Assembly: GCA_037043015.1 (NCBI GenBank)
Contig: CM073329.1
Coordinates: 5,844,648-5,908,647, forward strand
Length of the DNA: 64,000 bases
Direction: 5' to 3'
Origin: Bryum argenteum
Taxonomy: Eukaryota > Streptophyta > Bryopsida > Bryales > Bryaceae
This document shows positions 44,466 through 55,735 of this stretch, piece by piece. The notes beneath the pieces are model-generated. The model was given only the letters and a program-made list of their open reading frames with translations. It made no database searches and was not told the DNA's origin. Positions within the stretch are counted from its first letter, which is position 1; the number at the start of each line of letters is the position of its first letter. A program made the translations under genes and the position numbers.

Positions 44466-44512
44466 CTTGTACCAGCACCTTGTGACACGGTCACCGCCAA
44501 AACGTATGGGAA
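44466..44512 (-). promoter_or_regulatory. TATA-like box and USE-like element of U2 copy 4
   Basis: TACAAG (44471-44466, minus) and TTCCCATACGT (44512-44502). The second is the closest of the four to the plant USE consensus RTCCCACATCG. Confidence 0.6.
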
Positions 44513-45250
44513 AGCTAGCACTGCTTTCTGGTGTTGCTTTCCACCCCTCACATTGCTCTGATGCCAATGAGGTTGAAGCTGTGTCCTTGTTGGTAACCTT
44601 CAGTTTCAGCAAGGAAGATCTATCAACGTATAGGACAGCACTGCGAGTGAGACTTTAAAATTCGGTACGAGTTTACCAACAAGGAGTCCATCATAATACA
44701 TTACCGTAACCTTCAGTCATAGCAAGGAGGAATGTATCAACGGGCAATGGCTTGTTTGGAACACCGGAACTCTGTGCTTACATCAACCAGGTGAGGTTCT
44801 CTCGCAGTCACCAAGATAACGTTCCCCTGAACCCTGATCCGAGCACTTCACTCTCTCATCACCGGCTTTGCATGTTCGTTCTTCATTATTCATTCAATGC
44901 ATGATGTCGATCTCTACATGCGCAAGTCAATGAAAGATGAAAAGCAACTGGGGCAAACTCCTGCGGTGCTTATATATCCCACTCCTTCCTGACATATATC
45001 CATCGGCATCAATCAGATTACTTTTGGCACCTCGGAAGCTCTGGCTCGAATGATAATGTCACTCTCTGGTTATGATTGAAAGCACATTCGACTTTGTTGA
45101 GAAAGGTATTCACTGAAACTCAAAAAGTTAAAATCTTTCACAGCCGAGCAATCTATTTCTTGATAGGTTCATGTTGGTAGGTTCAGTTGATTAAAACATC
45201 GATTGGTTAAAAATCAATTCAAAAACTTACGAGGGAGAATAGAGCATTCC

Positions 45251-45955
45251 TATGTTATCACTGCCTATGTGTGCAGACATTGTGTATGTGCAACCCACAA
45301 AACACTAAGAAAACGCTTGGTTTACTCCACCCTTTGCATAAGATGTTATTTCTTTCACAAAAGTTATGACTCAAGTTCATTCTAGAGCTTCTCTATCACA
45401 TGCACTTGAGAATACAATTTCAAATTGATTGTAGTTCTTGCAATTATTTGATACATTTGTTGTATTAACCTCTCTTTGACTTGCGTAATTTGTAGACTGA
45501 AACTTAATTCAATTTATTTTAAGACACTTGATGGTGACTTGCTTTGAAATCTAGTGAATACAAAATGTACAATCATGCTAGAATTTTTTTTTTTTTTAAA
45601 TCTGGTTTGCTCGTAGTTAACCCAAACCTACATTGGCCTCAATGCCATGTAGCCAATGCATACCATCAGTCAAGACAAAAACATATAATCTTATTACTAA
45701 GAGGTGATTTGTATCATCAATTTTGAATCAAATCAAATTGAGTTATCGATAATGTGGCACTTACTTTACATGCTAAGTAACGTTTTACCAAATGCCAATC
45801 ATGGACTTCCTGTGCAGATTTCCAATAAATTTCGCTGTGAAATTGAGTCATGCATTCTAATAAAAGTGCTCCTTTTATCCGGTGCTGTTGAAGATGCTAC
45901 TGACATACAAAGCCACCCTCTGAATCCACCCTTCCTAAAGTGATCAATGTCCTAT
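45251..45955. other. AT-rich intergenic DNA
   Basis: No gene or clear repeat is seen apart from a T-run at about 45586-45600. Confidence 0.4.
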
Positions 45956-45959
45956 TTAA

Positions 45960-46696
45960 CCCTAGAACGTCGGAGCCCATAACCGTGGCCTGAACTTTGA
46001 TATGTCTTACTCTAAATCCTCCATTTCGCCACTTTACCTGAAAGTAAAATATTTTATTTTATTTTTCGTAGATGTGATCACATGCTTTTTGTATGCTGTA
46101 AAAATTTCAGATTTTTTTGGGAAGATTTGAAATTCAAGTGAATTTTCAAAGAAAAACCAAAAATAATTCATATCAAATACAAATCACTTTCAAAAAATCT
46201 GAAATTTTTGGAATAAGGGGACATTGTAGTGAAGAATAGCATGGTGTAATCCATGGTTTCGTGTCATGCTATATTTGAAAATTGAGAAAGAGACCCTATA
46301 GGCATGTAAACTTAAGGTGTCAAGAATCACTAGATATTAGGAATTTCTTGAAATTCTAACTTGGAGTAGAAACAAGACTTGGTAAGATTCATTTTATGAA
46401 TTGAGCTTGAACTCAAAAGAGATCATTTAGTTGCCTAAATTTGAGACTTAATAAAAGTAGGAAAAAGTTAAAAATGCACTTTGTGTGGTGACTTGTTTTT
46501 AACCATTCTTTCAACTTTCATACCACATGTGATCTTAGGAAATACCTTAAATGACCTCAAATGAATTCCATGATATGCTATTATCATTCATAAATCCAAT
46601 TACAAAAATCATGAATGAAATTCATCCCGCAATAATAGGTTACAGTGAAAATGTTCTGTTCATCGGACATAAAATGGCCGCTCCGACGTTCCAGGG
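45960..46696 (+). mobile_element. TTAA-flanked element, 737 bases (CCCTAGAACGTCGGAGC)
   Basis: Bounded by TTAA at 45956-45959 and 46697-46700. The left end CCCTAGAACGTCGGAGC and the reverse complement of the right end CCCTGGAACGTCGGAGC differ at one position. CCCTAGAA is also how the terminal repeat of the founding insect piggyBac element begins, from established knowledge. Inside there is no transposase; open frames are below 85 codons. It is the clearest member of the TTAA group here. Confidence 0.88.
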
Positions 46697-46700
46697 TTAA

Positions 46701-48516
46701 TACTGTTCTCAAGACAGGCCTTCCTTGGTATCCATGCTTCACTTGTTTGGTCACCATGAAAAGGCAACCTTCAATGCCATCACCACAACTATTCGCTAAA
46801 TTCATATTCATGAACCATTCCGTTCCCATTGTTTCGTTACTCTAAGAAGAAAAAGAAGAAGAAAAGAATCTGAAGTATGTGCAATGAAATCCAAAACTCC
46901 TGTTTTGATTGTTATGAGGTTTGGATCTTAGTATCAGATTGGGTGGAGGTAGAAACAAGTGTTGGAAGATATTGAAGAAGATATCAAATTATGTAGGTAT
47001 CAAATATTTGTAAGTTGAGGATATCTTGAACCTAGTACATTGCTAGGGACTTGACATCCTTGCCCAACACCGGTGAAAATTTCTTTCAAACCCATCATTA
47101 TTACTATCGGGGATTGTTCGAGGCAGCCAGATGGGTACACCACCCGATCACCGTGGCATATTGCCACATATGATGGTAGTGTGATCACAGTGGTTGAGGC
47201 CGTGATACGAATATACAATAACATGAGAGTTGGTCACAATGCTCCGGCCGGTAAAAAGTGGCGGTTACGGTTGGAGTCATGATATCCGATGACGCAATAG
47301 AAAACGATGGTGGCTACAGGTGGTCGGGGCAATAGAAGGTGGTGGTCATAGTCGGGCTCATGATATGTAGTAACATGGTAGGAAACGATGGTGGCCACGG
47401 TAGTCGGGCCTTGATGCGTGATTACATCAAAGATGACAACGGCCGCAGTGGTCGGGGCGGTGGAAAAATATGACTTTTAGAGGTTGTTTTCTAGAGATTC
47501 AAGGGATGACGATACGTTGATCGGACATGTCCGGTGGACACGCATTCTAGTACATGAACAACCGATGCCTTCTTTTCAGATGACGTTCCAATAGCCATAC
47601 AAGATCCGGTAAACAACGGATCATATATGAGTCAACATAGAACGCACGAAAACTCATGGCATCTTGCAGCTCCCTCGGATTTTCTTTTAGGTGGAAAAAA
47701 AGAAATCAACTCACAGACCATTGATTAATATGTTACATATTATATTAAATGGATAAAATAATCAACAGACTTCATGGAAACCATTCAAGATTTTGTTTAT
47801 TTTTAATTTATTTTTATTTTTATACTGGTGAACGACATGCAACTTTGTAGAAATACACATTCCACAATTTCTTTTGAGCACGTAACATTTTGCATGCCTA
47901 ATCATACCAAGTTCGAAGAGAAGTGATAATAAAAAGTAAATAGCATCTCATATATATAATTCCAAAAGAGGAGTCAGATAGTGTAAGCCATTAGATAGTG
48001 TAAGCCATTGCTTCATTACTATGCTTCTTGTTGTGGTGGATTGCAATACGTTGTTGTTCACGCAAGGGGAACCATAACCCATTGGTCTCATGGTGTGACA
48101 ATTCCTTGAATGAACGTTTGACATATCAACTTACCCCTTGGCCATTTCAAAGAGAGAGAGGACTCGCCCCTTTCTTTTTATTCATGGACACAACAACACA
48201 CCTTGTTTTAGAATTGAGTCTTCTGACTATTGTCCAACCCCTCCCTCTTTTGCCTGTCAAATCAAGGAGATCAAAAAGAAATGCCAATAATTTCTTCGAG
48301 GGTTGGCGAGGAATTACTTTCTCTGTATCACCAAAATTGACACGATAGGCCGACCTATGCATACACATACACAACAATCATGCCTTGTAAATTGAAAAAT
48401 CTCATGTAAGTTTCAACCTTACAAGCTCCTTACAAGTAGGATGTGTATGAGGTCATGCCTCATGAATCATTTCATAAAACATTCATACATTTATTACATA
48501 TGATACATTTGAATCA
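46701..48516. other. Intergenic DNA with a GT-rich degenerate repeat
   Basis: About 47270-47465 contains imperfect G-rich units (ACGATGGTGGC, GGTCGGGGC, GTCGGGC, TCATGATAT) repeated at roughly 60 to 100 bases. The short open frames here are by-products of this. No gene is supported. Confidence 0.45.
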
Positions 48517-48576
48517 TGTCTAGAATACAACGTTCTACCTAGGTTTGCAACGTTACGAACGTTGTAATCTAGACAT
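48517..48576. repeat. Palindrome ATGTCTAGA...TCTAGACAT
   Basis: Arms of about 20 bases (ATGTCTAGAATACAACGTTC and a near-complement ending at 48575) surround a short centre. It directly adjoins the 26-base tandem array and could be its origin of rearrangement. Confidence 0.7.
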
Positions 48577-48745
48577 GAATCATTTCATACAACATTGAAT
48601 GTGAATCATTTCATACAACATTGAATGTGAATCATTTCATACAACATTGAATGTGAATCATTTCATACAACATTGAATGTGAATCATTTCATACAACATT
48701 GAATGTGAATCATTTCATACAACATGTATCATTTCATACAACATA
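48577..48745 (+). repeat. 26-base tandem repeat, about six units
   Basis: The unit is GAATCATTTCATACAACATT followed by GAATGT. Five units are virtually identical and the sixth is truncated to CATTTCATACAACAT. Identity between units indicates recent slippage or unequal exchange. There are no spacers, so it is not a CRISPR array. Confidence 0.95.
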
Positions 48746-48819
48746 TTACCGACTACGTTCTTATTGCTCTAAGTAGTTTTGTTGGTAGAACAATTTTAAT
48801 TATTCACCCTTAAACAGAC

Positions 48820-49090
48820 CAAATGTCAAAAAACAACATTTTAGATAACAAGGAGCAACTTTGAAGAGCCATCACTTCTTCGTCCACAGTTTGTTTTGGA
48901 CAAAATCACTTGGATAGGGTCCCAAATTACGTTTAGTTTGTGTGGAAGAATTGCAGATCGAAAAATATATCATGAATCAATTGCATTCATTTTAGTGAAG
49001 GCAGCACTTTTTTGGGGGTTTTCAATTGAACACAGGGGCATGTTTTATCATTGCAAGCTAATCATGAGAAATCCAATTTAGTTTTCCATG
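48820..49090 (+). repeat. Dispersed repeat, copy A
   Basis: Homologous to 52385-52625. Shared blocks include AAATGTCAAAAAA, ATTTTAGTGAAGG, TTTTATCATTGCAAGC and GAAATCCAATTTAG. Non-coding and old. Confidence 0.75.
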
Positions 49091-49119
49091 AACAAACTCA
49101 AAAGAGTAGGTGTACAAAC

Positions 49120-49510
49120 TCAATAGTCGGTAGACAAACTCGTGGAAGACCCGAAACAGGGGGGGCACTCCGGCCAAGTATGTGCTTGATTCAACAAAAC
49201 CGTAATGTCATGAACAATTCCGAACAAATGGGCACTTGTGCTAAACAAACTGCAACGGTTGATATACCGATAAAATCTAGTCAGTTGATCTACCGACAAC
49301 ACCCACCTGCTCCACGCTAATAACTGCAATCGAGGAGGTTTCAATTCCCCGTGAAGGTGGCATTCTCACTCTCAATGTGAAGAGGTCAAGGAGTACAAGT
49401 TAGAGCTTAGTTTCAGGAATTTAGGATCAGGACTAAACCTCAAAAACGAACAATATAACAAGCCACTGAAAAGTACTCGAGTGGTTACAGGGATCACATT
49501 AGTATGAAAT
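49120..49510 (+). repeat. Relic duplication of the 30 kb gene's flanks
   Basis: 49125-49345 matches 29990-30215 (3' side of the proline-rich membrane protein gene) and 49427-49507 matches 32402-32496 (its 5' side). The coding sequence in between is missing, as if a copied locus had lost its gene. Confidence 0.65.
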
Positions 49511-52040
49511 AGGTTTGAACCGACTTGATGAGAATGATACAATGTAGAGTAGCGATAGTTTGAGGTAACATTTCAAATGTTTGAACTATACTTATGAAGA
49601 GCTTCCTTTTCTTGACAGCTTCCTACAATTTCTTGCCCTGTGTCATGTGTCATTCTGGGCTTTTCCATGTCTAATGTGCCGCAAGGGTTTGGTGCTGCTG
49701 CTAATTCGAAGCAGGATTGCTGTAACTTGTACCCCAATGATTTTATGGAGCTGACCTCAAGTGGCGAGTTAGTATCTCCGCATGGAGGATGAGCTTCAGG
49801 GTTTTCGTAGGCGTGTTTCTTGAAAAGCAGAGAAAGCTAGTTCAGGCCGCCTGGGGTTTAGGTCAACACATTGACTTGATTATGCTTTCTGCAGTTGATG
49901 AGCATCGATCATACATTTAGAACATGTCTTCGTTTTCCATACTGTAGAACTTTTATCAGCTTCATTCGTTCATTCAACAAGGATTCATTCAACTGACCTT
50001 TATAATAAATTGTGTTCTTGGGATGTAACTGCTCAACCATGTATATTCTCGATCTCCTGCTTTTTGAACACCGAGAGTTCGTCGCGAGCGATCCTTCGAG
50101 AATTCTCCTGGCGCTTGTCTTCCTTCTTCAGCTGTCGATCATGCATGTACTGAAACGCTTCAATCAATTAACTTGCAGCCGGCTTTTTCTGTGTCGGCGT
50201 CGCTCAGTCCATCATTTATGAACAGTACGTAGAGGTTCTACTCTTTTTGTTCTGTGTGTGTACAGCTGCACTGATGAGAATTGGAGAACTTACTCAAGTA
50301 GTGTACAAGCAGACAATCATTGGGAGCGGAATGATGTCCTGAGTGTGTTCACTACTAGAGTAGTCAATTCTTCCTTGATAATCATGATTTCGTCGCCGCT
50401 ACATGAGCTTTGCTGACAAGTGGGTGTGCATGGAGTCTTACATTATCATGTGTGTACTCTGCTGCTGCAGCCTTTGATCGACAAGCCAGGTCGCCGTTAC
50501 TGATGTTGAGGCTTTGTGTTTAATGCTATCAAGTCATTTCGATGTTGATTTTTTTTGTTCTGAAGAATGATGGGTTGAAGCCAGGACTTACTACTTCTGG
50601 AGCCAAAGTCGAATTTCACACAGTCAAGGTTGCAAAAGACAGTCTTGCTGCTTCTGGTTTGGAATGTTCTGGAACGTGTTTTTGTTATTAAATTGAAGAA
50701 CTTCATTTTGTCATGAAATACCAACGGGTTTATGAACTTTTTTCAACCCTTCGTCCTCATTCCTTAAATCCATTTCTTGAATGGATCAATCATATAAGAG
50801 GATTCTTGCCCTACATAGGATGCATGAATGACTTAACGCTTAGAGGTCTAAGCGTGCCATTGTGGTCAATATCTCGTGTCTTTTGCGTATGTGCGAGTCT
50901 GCACCTTGGAGTTCACTCATATTATAGAAAGTTTTTATTTGCACAAATTACAGCTTTCTATTGATATATTGATTCCCCCATTTTTTGCCATACCTTGTGA
51001 TAAACAAGGATTTTAGGGTCGAATTAGATACGGCGCATGGAAATACACATGAGAAGCCAAACCTGAATTGCAATCAACTGGCTCGAAGATTTGCTCCGCA
51101 ATTATTTGCAGGCGTGCACATCATCTATACACTTCTCATCAGCCTTGGAATTGTGTTGTGGTGTCATCCGCATTTTTCTAGAAATGTCAGCAAGAAAGAA
51201 AGAAAAGAGCCATAAAAGAGTGAGAAAAATGTTAGAAAAGAGCCTGCAGTTAATCTCGACTCATTGTCTTGTGGTTTCTTTTCATGTAATCTCACCAAAA
51301 CCCTCGGATTGATCACTCCCCAAAAAATTCTCTCAACACAATGCACATTATTAAACTATCATATCTATACGGTATTACGGTTGGATTTCCGAAACATGTC
51401 TTTATTACTCGTGCTAAATTTGAAGAGCAAAAAGTACGCTTGGTCTACAGTCACCGATTTATGCCTCTAATGAGATGTTTAAGGCTTAACTTTCCATCTT
51501 TATGTAAAGCATCCCCCATTTTTGTCATTGTGTAAGCAAAGAAATGACTCTCGAGGAGAGATACCAAACCATGTTGGCATTGTAAGTGATAAAATATGTG
51601 CACTCGATGTTCTCAAGTGGAAATTATAAGTATGCTTTTTTTTTACAATGAATAAATAGATTGCAAATGGGATGTCAAAAGACTTTTTGATGAGGTTTTG
51701 GAATCTTCATAGTTTTGGAGCTTGTTTTTGTAATTTTTAGTTGGTGCCCTTGTAGAAATTGTAAACTTTTTGACTGGAGTCACTTTTGGAATATGGGTAT
51801 ATTGACTTGTTTATGAATATATTTCAACAAAAATAAAACAAAATAAATATAAACTAAATCTAAATTGCCCCATCTTGGATTGCATACTAAGAATTGCTCT
51901 AGAAGATATAGAAATTGGAAGTTGACTTTGTGATTCGTTGCACACACACCTTATACTATAAAGAACACCCAATAAAAACTCTAGTAAAAATTTCAATTTC
52001 AACTCAAGAACGAAGGCTGCCCGAAATTGCAAAAGGCCAA
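49511..52040. other. Intergenic DNA
   Basis: At 49600-50500 the composition is less AT-rich, but no coding region is recognised; it may be the upstream part of the relic locus. Small frames at 50985-51215 and 51264-51535 show no family resemblance. Confidence 0.35.
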
Positions 52041-52069
52041 TTCAATTTCTAAGAGTAGTTAGGGGTTAA
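52030..52069 (+). mobile_element. Orphan right end of a TTAA-flanked element
   Basis: GTTAGGGGTTAA ends at 52069; in reverse complement it is TTAACCCCTAAC, like the other members. No left partner was found within about 2 kb. Confidence 0.3.
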
Positions 52070-52384
52070 GGTTATGTTTTCTAGAGGCACATAAGATCAT
52101 CAATGGGACTAAGTGCAGAGATCTTTTCATACTCATTGAGTGAAAATGCTTTCACTTTGTCATTGGGAGTTAACAATTAATCATTTATTGCAATCAAACC
52201 ACATGACTAAGACAAGTCTTTATGATTTCCTCAACATGCTTTGAGAAAAAGCAATTAAAGTGTTGATTTTGAGCACCCAATTATGACAATCCATGGTGTA
52301 TATATTAAATAATGTCTTATGAGTTCTCTTCCTTGTTAAAAATTTGAAAGCTATTGCTACAGATGCAAGTGTTTCAACCTTAAA

Positions 52385-52625
52385 GAAGCCAAATGTCAAA
52401 AAAGAGCATATTGATAACAAAGAGCCATAACTTTTTGAATAAAATCACTTAAATTGGGTCCCTAATCAAGTCTAGTTTGCATAGTAAAAATTAAAAACCT
52501 TACTATGAACTATTGAATTGATGGCAAGCATTTTAGTGAAGGAAACTCTTGTTTTTGGGTTTTCAAGGATAGGGCATATTTTATCATTGCAAGCGAATCA
52601 TGTGAAATCCAATTTAGATTTTTAC
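52385..52625 (+). repeat. Dispersed repeat, copy B
   Basis: Partner of 48820-49090 in the same orientation, about 3.5 kb away, with moderate divergence. Confidence 0.75.
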
Positions 52626-53830
52626 AAATGAGTCAAATTAATTAGAGATTAAATAGATCGATAATGAAATTTAATACTTTGAACTTTTAGTGCGAAGATC
52701 TTACAGTTATCTTACTTGTCTATAAAATTCACTCATTGTATAAAAAGAAGTGGATTTACTAGCAAGATCATATGTTTTGACCACTCAATTTCCATATATA
52801 TATTTGATACTAATAGCACACTAGGAGGTTTCGAACCTTGAGGCACAATATTGAAGTCTTGTAATTATTAGATTTGAACTCAATCACCTTGATGAATGAT
52901 AGAAACCAATGTAGGCTACATGTTTATAGTAATTTCCATTGATTATTTTAATTATCATCAATTGATCAATGATGAATTTGCAAACCAAGAAGTATCTCAT
53001 ATCTAGAATGCACGTTGGATAATAGACAACCAAAATTTTAAAAAATTGAATGGTAAGATGACATAGGTAAAAGATAGAACTTTGTTTTACCCAAAGCATG
53101 CTTGTTGTTGTTTGAGAACAATTGAGGAATTGCCCAAGAGTGCTTACCAATTGAGATTACATTTTTGGCTTTCATGAAGCTAATTTGCAATCGGACAATG
53201 CATCAATTTAATCACACAATGACAAAATCATGACCATTTTATATGGCACTGTATATAGACCTTGTCCACATAATTTTTGGAAAATAAAAAACCATTGAAG
53301 GAGAAGAAATGGCAATATGAGTTATAAATCATCCAAAATATGACGGCCCTTGCTTAAATATAAATTGTAATTAACCTGACTATCTTCTAGAGTACAAAAG
53401 TACTTACGTTGTATATTAAATAAAAAATTAACAATGAGTTATGTCTTCTACAAATATATTTGTGACCCATGTTATTTCTTTGTACCAAAAAAATAAATAT
53501 GATGGTGTTATGACTCACATATACAATTATAAAACATTTCAAATTTTATTTGATTACTCTAGCTTTCAAAATGCCTCAAGAATAGAGGTGGAAATGAGTA
53601 GGCTATATTTGGTAGGCATAGCGGAGCGTGATCAGAGGAAGTTGGTGCATATTGTGAACGACAACTCAAAAAGAAAAAACAAATTAGGAGATTAAGGGGA
53701 TTTCTTAAGAAGGACCAAAAGAAATTAGAAGTAAGAGGATTTCTTATAAAAGACCTAGAATGAGGACTCAAAGTTGAGAAAGTAGAAAGTGTATAAATAG
53801 CAAGGGAGTGAAAAGTAACGACTTTCAATC
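52626..53830. other. AT-rich intergenic DNA
   Basis: No feature is recognised. Confidence 0.4.
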
Positions 53831-53835
53831 ATTTA

Positions 53836-54088
53836 TATATATACAAGTCCTAACCCGTGTCCTCCGGACACGGACATCAAAAAGGTAAGATCGAAATTTA
53901 TGAAAACATGTAAAAAATCCAGACCTAGGTATAAAAAATAATTATACCCTATTGAGAATCCTCCAACTACATATTTCTTTTTATACCTGAGTTTAAATTT
54001 TCAGTTTTTTACGTGTTTTAAAAAGAAAATTGATTGGCCCTTTTTGATGTCCTAGTCCGAAGGATATAGGTTAGGACTTCTATATACC
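53836..54088 (+). mobile_element. TIR element with AAGTCCTAACC ends
   Basis: The left end AAGTCCTAACCCGTGTCC (from 53845) and the right end (GGTTAGGACTT, to 54079) pair over about 40 bases with some mismatches, ending in ATCAAAAAGG and its complement. The pairing may extend into flanking TATATA. Inside, GGTATAAAAAATAATTATACC is a smaller palindrome. Non-coding. Confidence 0.7.
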
Positions 54089-54129
54089 GATGTCCTTTGG
54101 ACAAAAAATAAAATAAAAATAGTATTCAA

Positions 54130-55262
54130 TTAATTGGTGAGTAAGTTCCCCTCGTCCCATGGGTAAGCACTTTATTTGGTGCTCTTCAAAAACTACACCC
54201 TATCCTCGGTTCCCTCGTAAATGGTCTTCCTACTTTTAAAGATTTATAGCATGTCCTGTGTTCCCTTTTTCTAGGTTACCCATGCTTTGGCCCGTTCCCC
54301 GTTCTCATCATTTCTTTTGTGTTTTAACAACTTTCCTTTTTGGTTTCCGTCATTTGTTCCTAGTTTCCATCATTTGTATGTAGTTCCCATCATTTGTTCT
54401 TGGTTCTCATTATTTGTTAGTAGTTCTCATCCTCCTTTCGATCCTTTAATCTTGATTCCTGGTTCCCCTCCGATGTTCCCTTGGTCTCCCCTCAAGTGAC
54501 TCTTTCTTTGCTCCCATTTTTATGTTCCATATTCCTTGTCTCTTTGTATTTTTATTATTGGGATCTAATAAACTCTTAATAACAACCACATACCATTTAG
54601 AGAACTCTTCAAAATCTTTAGAACAGTTATTCTTCATGTTGTGTATACATGACCAACTGATAATGGCCATGACCATGCATGTCTTTGATTAATTTCTCCC
54701 CCTCATCCCGATGGATGAGTTTTTTATTTAGTGCTCCTCAAGAACTGACCCCTATCCTTGATTCTCTCGTTGATTGTATCTCCTTGCTTTATAAGAATTT
54801 TATGATATCCTTCATTCTATGGATCCCTACTTCCGAGTTGTCCTCTGCTCTATTCTGGTCCCCATTCTCTTTTTCTTTACTAATCACTCCCAACCTCTAA
54901 TTTCCCATTCGTGGTTTCCATCCTTTGTTCCCGATTCCGGCTCCCCCATCCGGCCATCCCCCAATTTCCCTTCTTGGTTTCATCATTTGTTACCGATTTC
55001 CATAATCTGTTCCCAGTTCCTATCATACATTGACATGTGGTTCTCATTATTTGTTTTTGTTCCCATTCTCCGTGCCCAATTCCTAGTTCTTGTTCCATGT
55101 TCCCTTGATCTCCTCTTTACTCCTTACTTTGCTCCATTTTACATGTTCGACATTCCTTGTCCCTTCGACTCTTGTTATGTTAATGAGATTTAATAAATTC
55201 TTAATAACAATCAAGTACCACCTACGGAAATCCTTCAAAATCTTTAAAACTCTTCATACCGT
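54130..55262 (+). repeat. Tandem duplication of about 0.55 kb, pyrimidine-rich
   Basis: The halves 54130-54640 and 54690-55262 align. Both start near TCCCNNTCGTCCCATGGGT or CCCCTCATCCCGATGGATGA, share GCTCNTCAAAAACT and CCCTATCCT, and end with AATAAACTCTTAATAACAA or AATAAATTCTTAATAACAA and CTTCAAAATCTTTA. The middle of each carries many copies of GTTCCCATCATTTGTTC variants. The strand is strongly C and T rich. Open frames here are low in complexity and not supported as genes. Confidence 0.8.
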
Positions 55263-55377
55263 GTATACTCTCATGGGCAAACCACCCTACTACCGGGAAG
55301 GATCATCAAGGGCAAACAGAGAAAACCGGTTGCATCAGGTCGGGCAACCTGCAAAGGATCGCTACCAGGTAATCGTG

Positions 55378-55380
<3 letters not shown>

Positions 55381-55424
<44 letters not shown>
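55381..55424. repeat. (TA)n microsatellite, about 21 units
   Basis: A simple TA run that produces TyrIle false frames. Confidence 0.95.
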
Positions 55425-55426
<2 letters not shown>

Positions 55427-55439
55427 CCAACTAGCGGAA

Positions 55440-55735
55440 GTTCTGGAGTAAGGTCTTGGACACATCCATAAAACCTTTCGAAAGCTTTAAGGAGCTACCG
55501 AATCTAGTAAGATTAAGCACAAGCTTCTTGAAACTAGGAGAGTCATATGGAACCTTTCGAAAGCTTATAGCAATTTCCAAGAACATGTAGATCTGCATGA
55601 AACTTTCTGGAAGTTTGTGGAAACGTTCATAAACTAATGATCTATGTAGAAGCTTGTACAAACTTCCTTAATCTAGTGGAAACTTCGAAAAACTAGTGGA
55701 AGGTCTAAAACCTTTCAGAAACAAAGAGTAGCTAA
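55440..55735 (+). repeat. Degenerate short repeats around CTTTCGAAAGCTT and GGAAACTTC
   Basis: AACCTTTCGAAAGCTT occurs at 55473 and 55551, and GAAACTTTCTGGAAG, GGAAACGTTC and GGAAACTTCG follow. These GAA/TTC clusters superficially resemble heat-shock elements but are not near a gene start, so they are treated as a degenerate repeat. Confidence 0.45.

Noticed and set aside
40275..44561. Short frames MRLISWGSMIPISDIKLIRTD and copies
   Set aside because: They read the antisense strand of the U2 snRNA genes; the identical peptide in four places reflects RNA conservation.
48577..48745. Possible CRISPR-like array
   Set aside because: The units are directly adjacent with no spacers, and the genome is that of a plant.
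54287..55193. Pyrimidine-strand open frames (70 to 124 codons)
   Set aside because: Composition is extreme, the frames overlap in several phases and the DNA is a tandem duplication of low-complexity sequence.
55679..55705. GAA/TTC blocks as heat-shock elements
   Set aside because: Spacing is imperfect and no gene start is near; they are part of a degenerate repeat.
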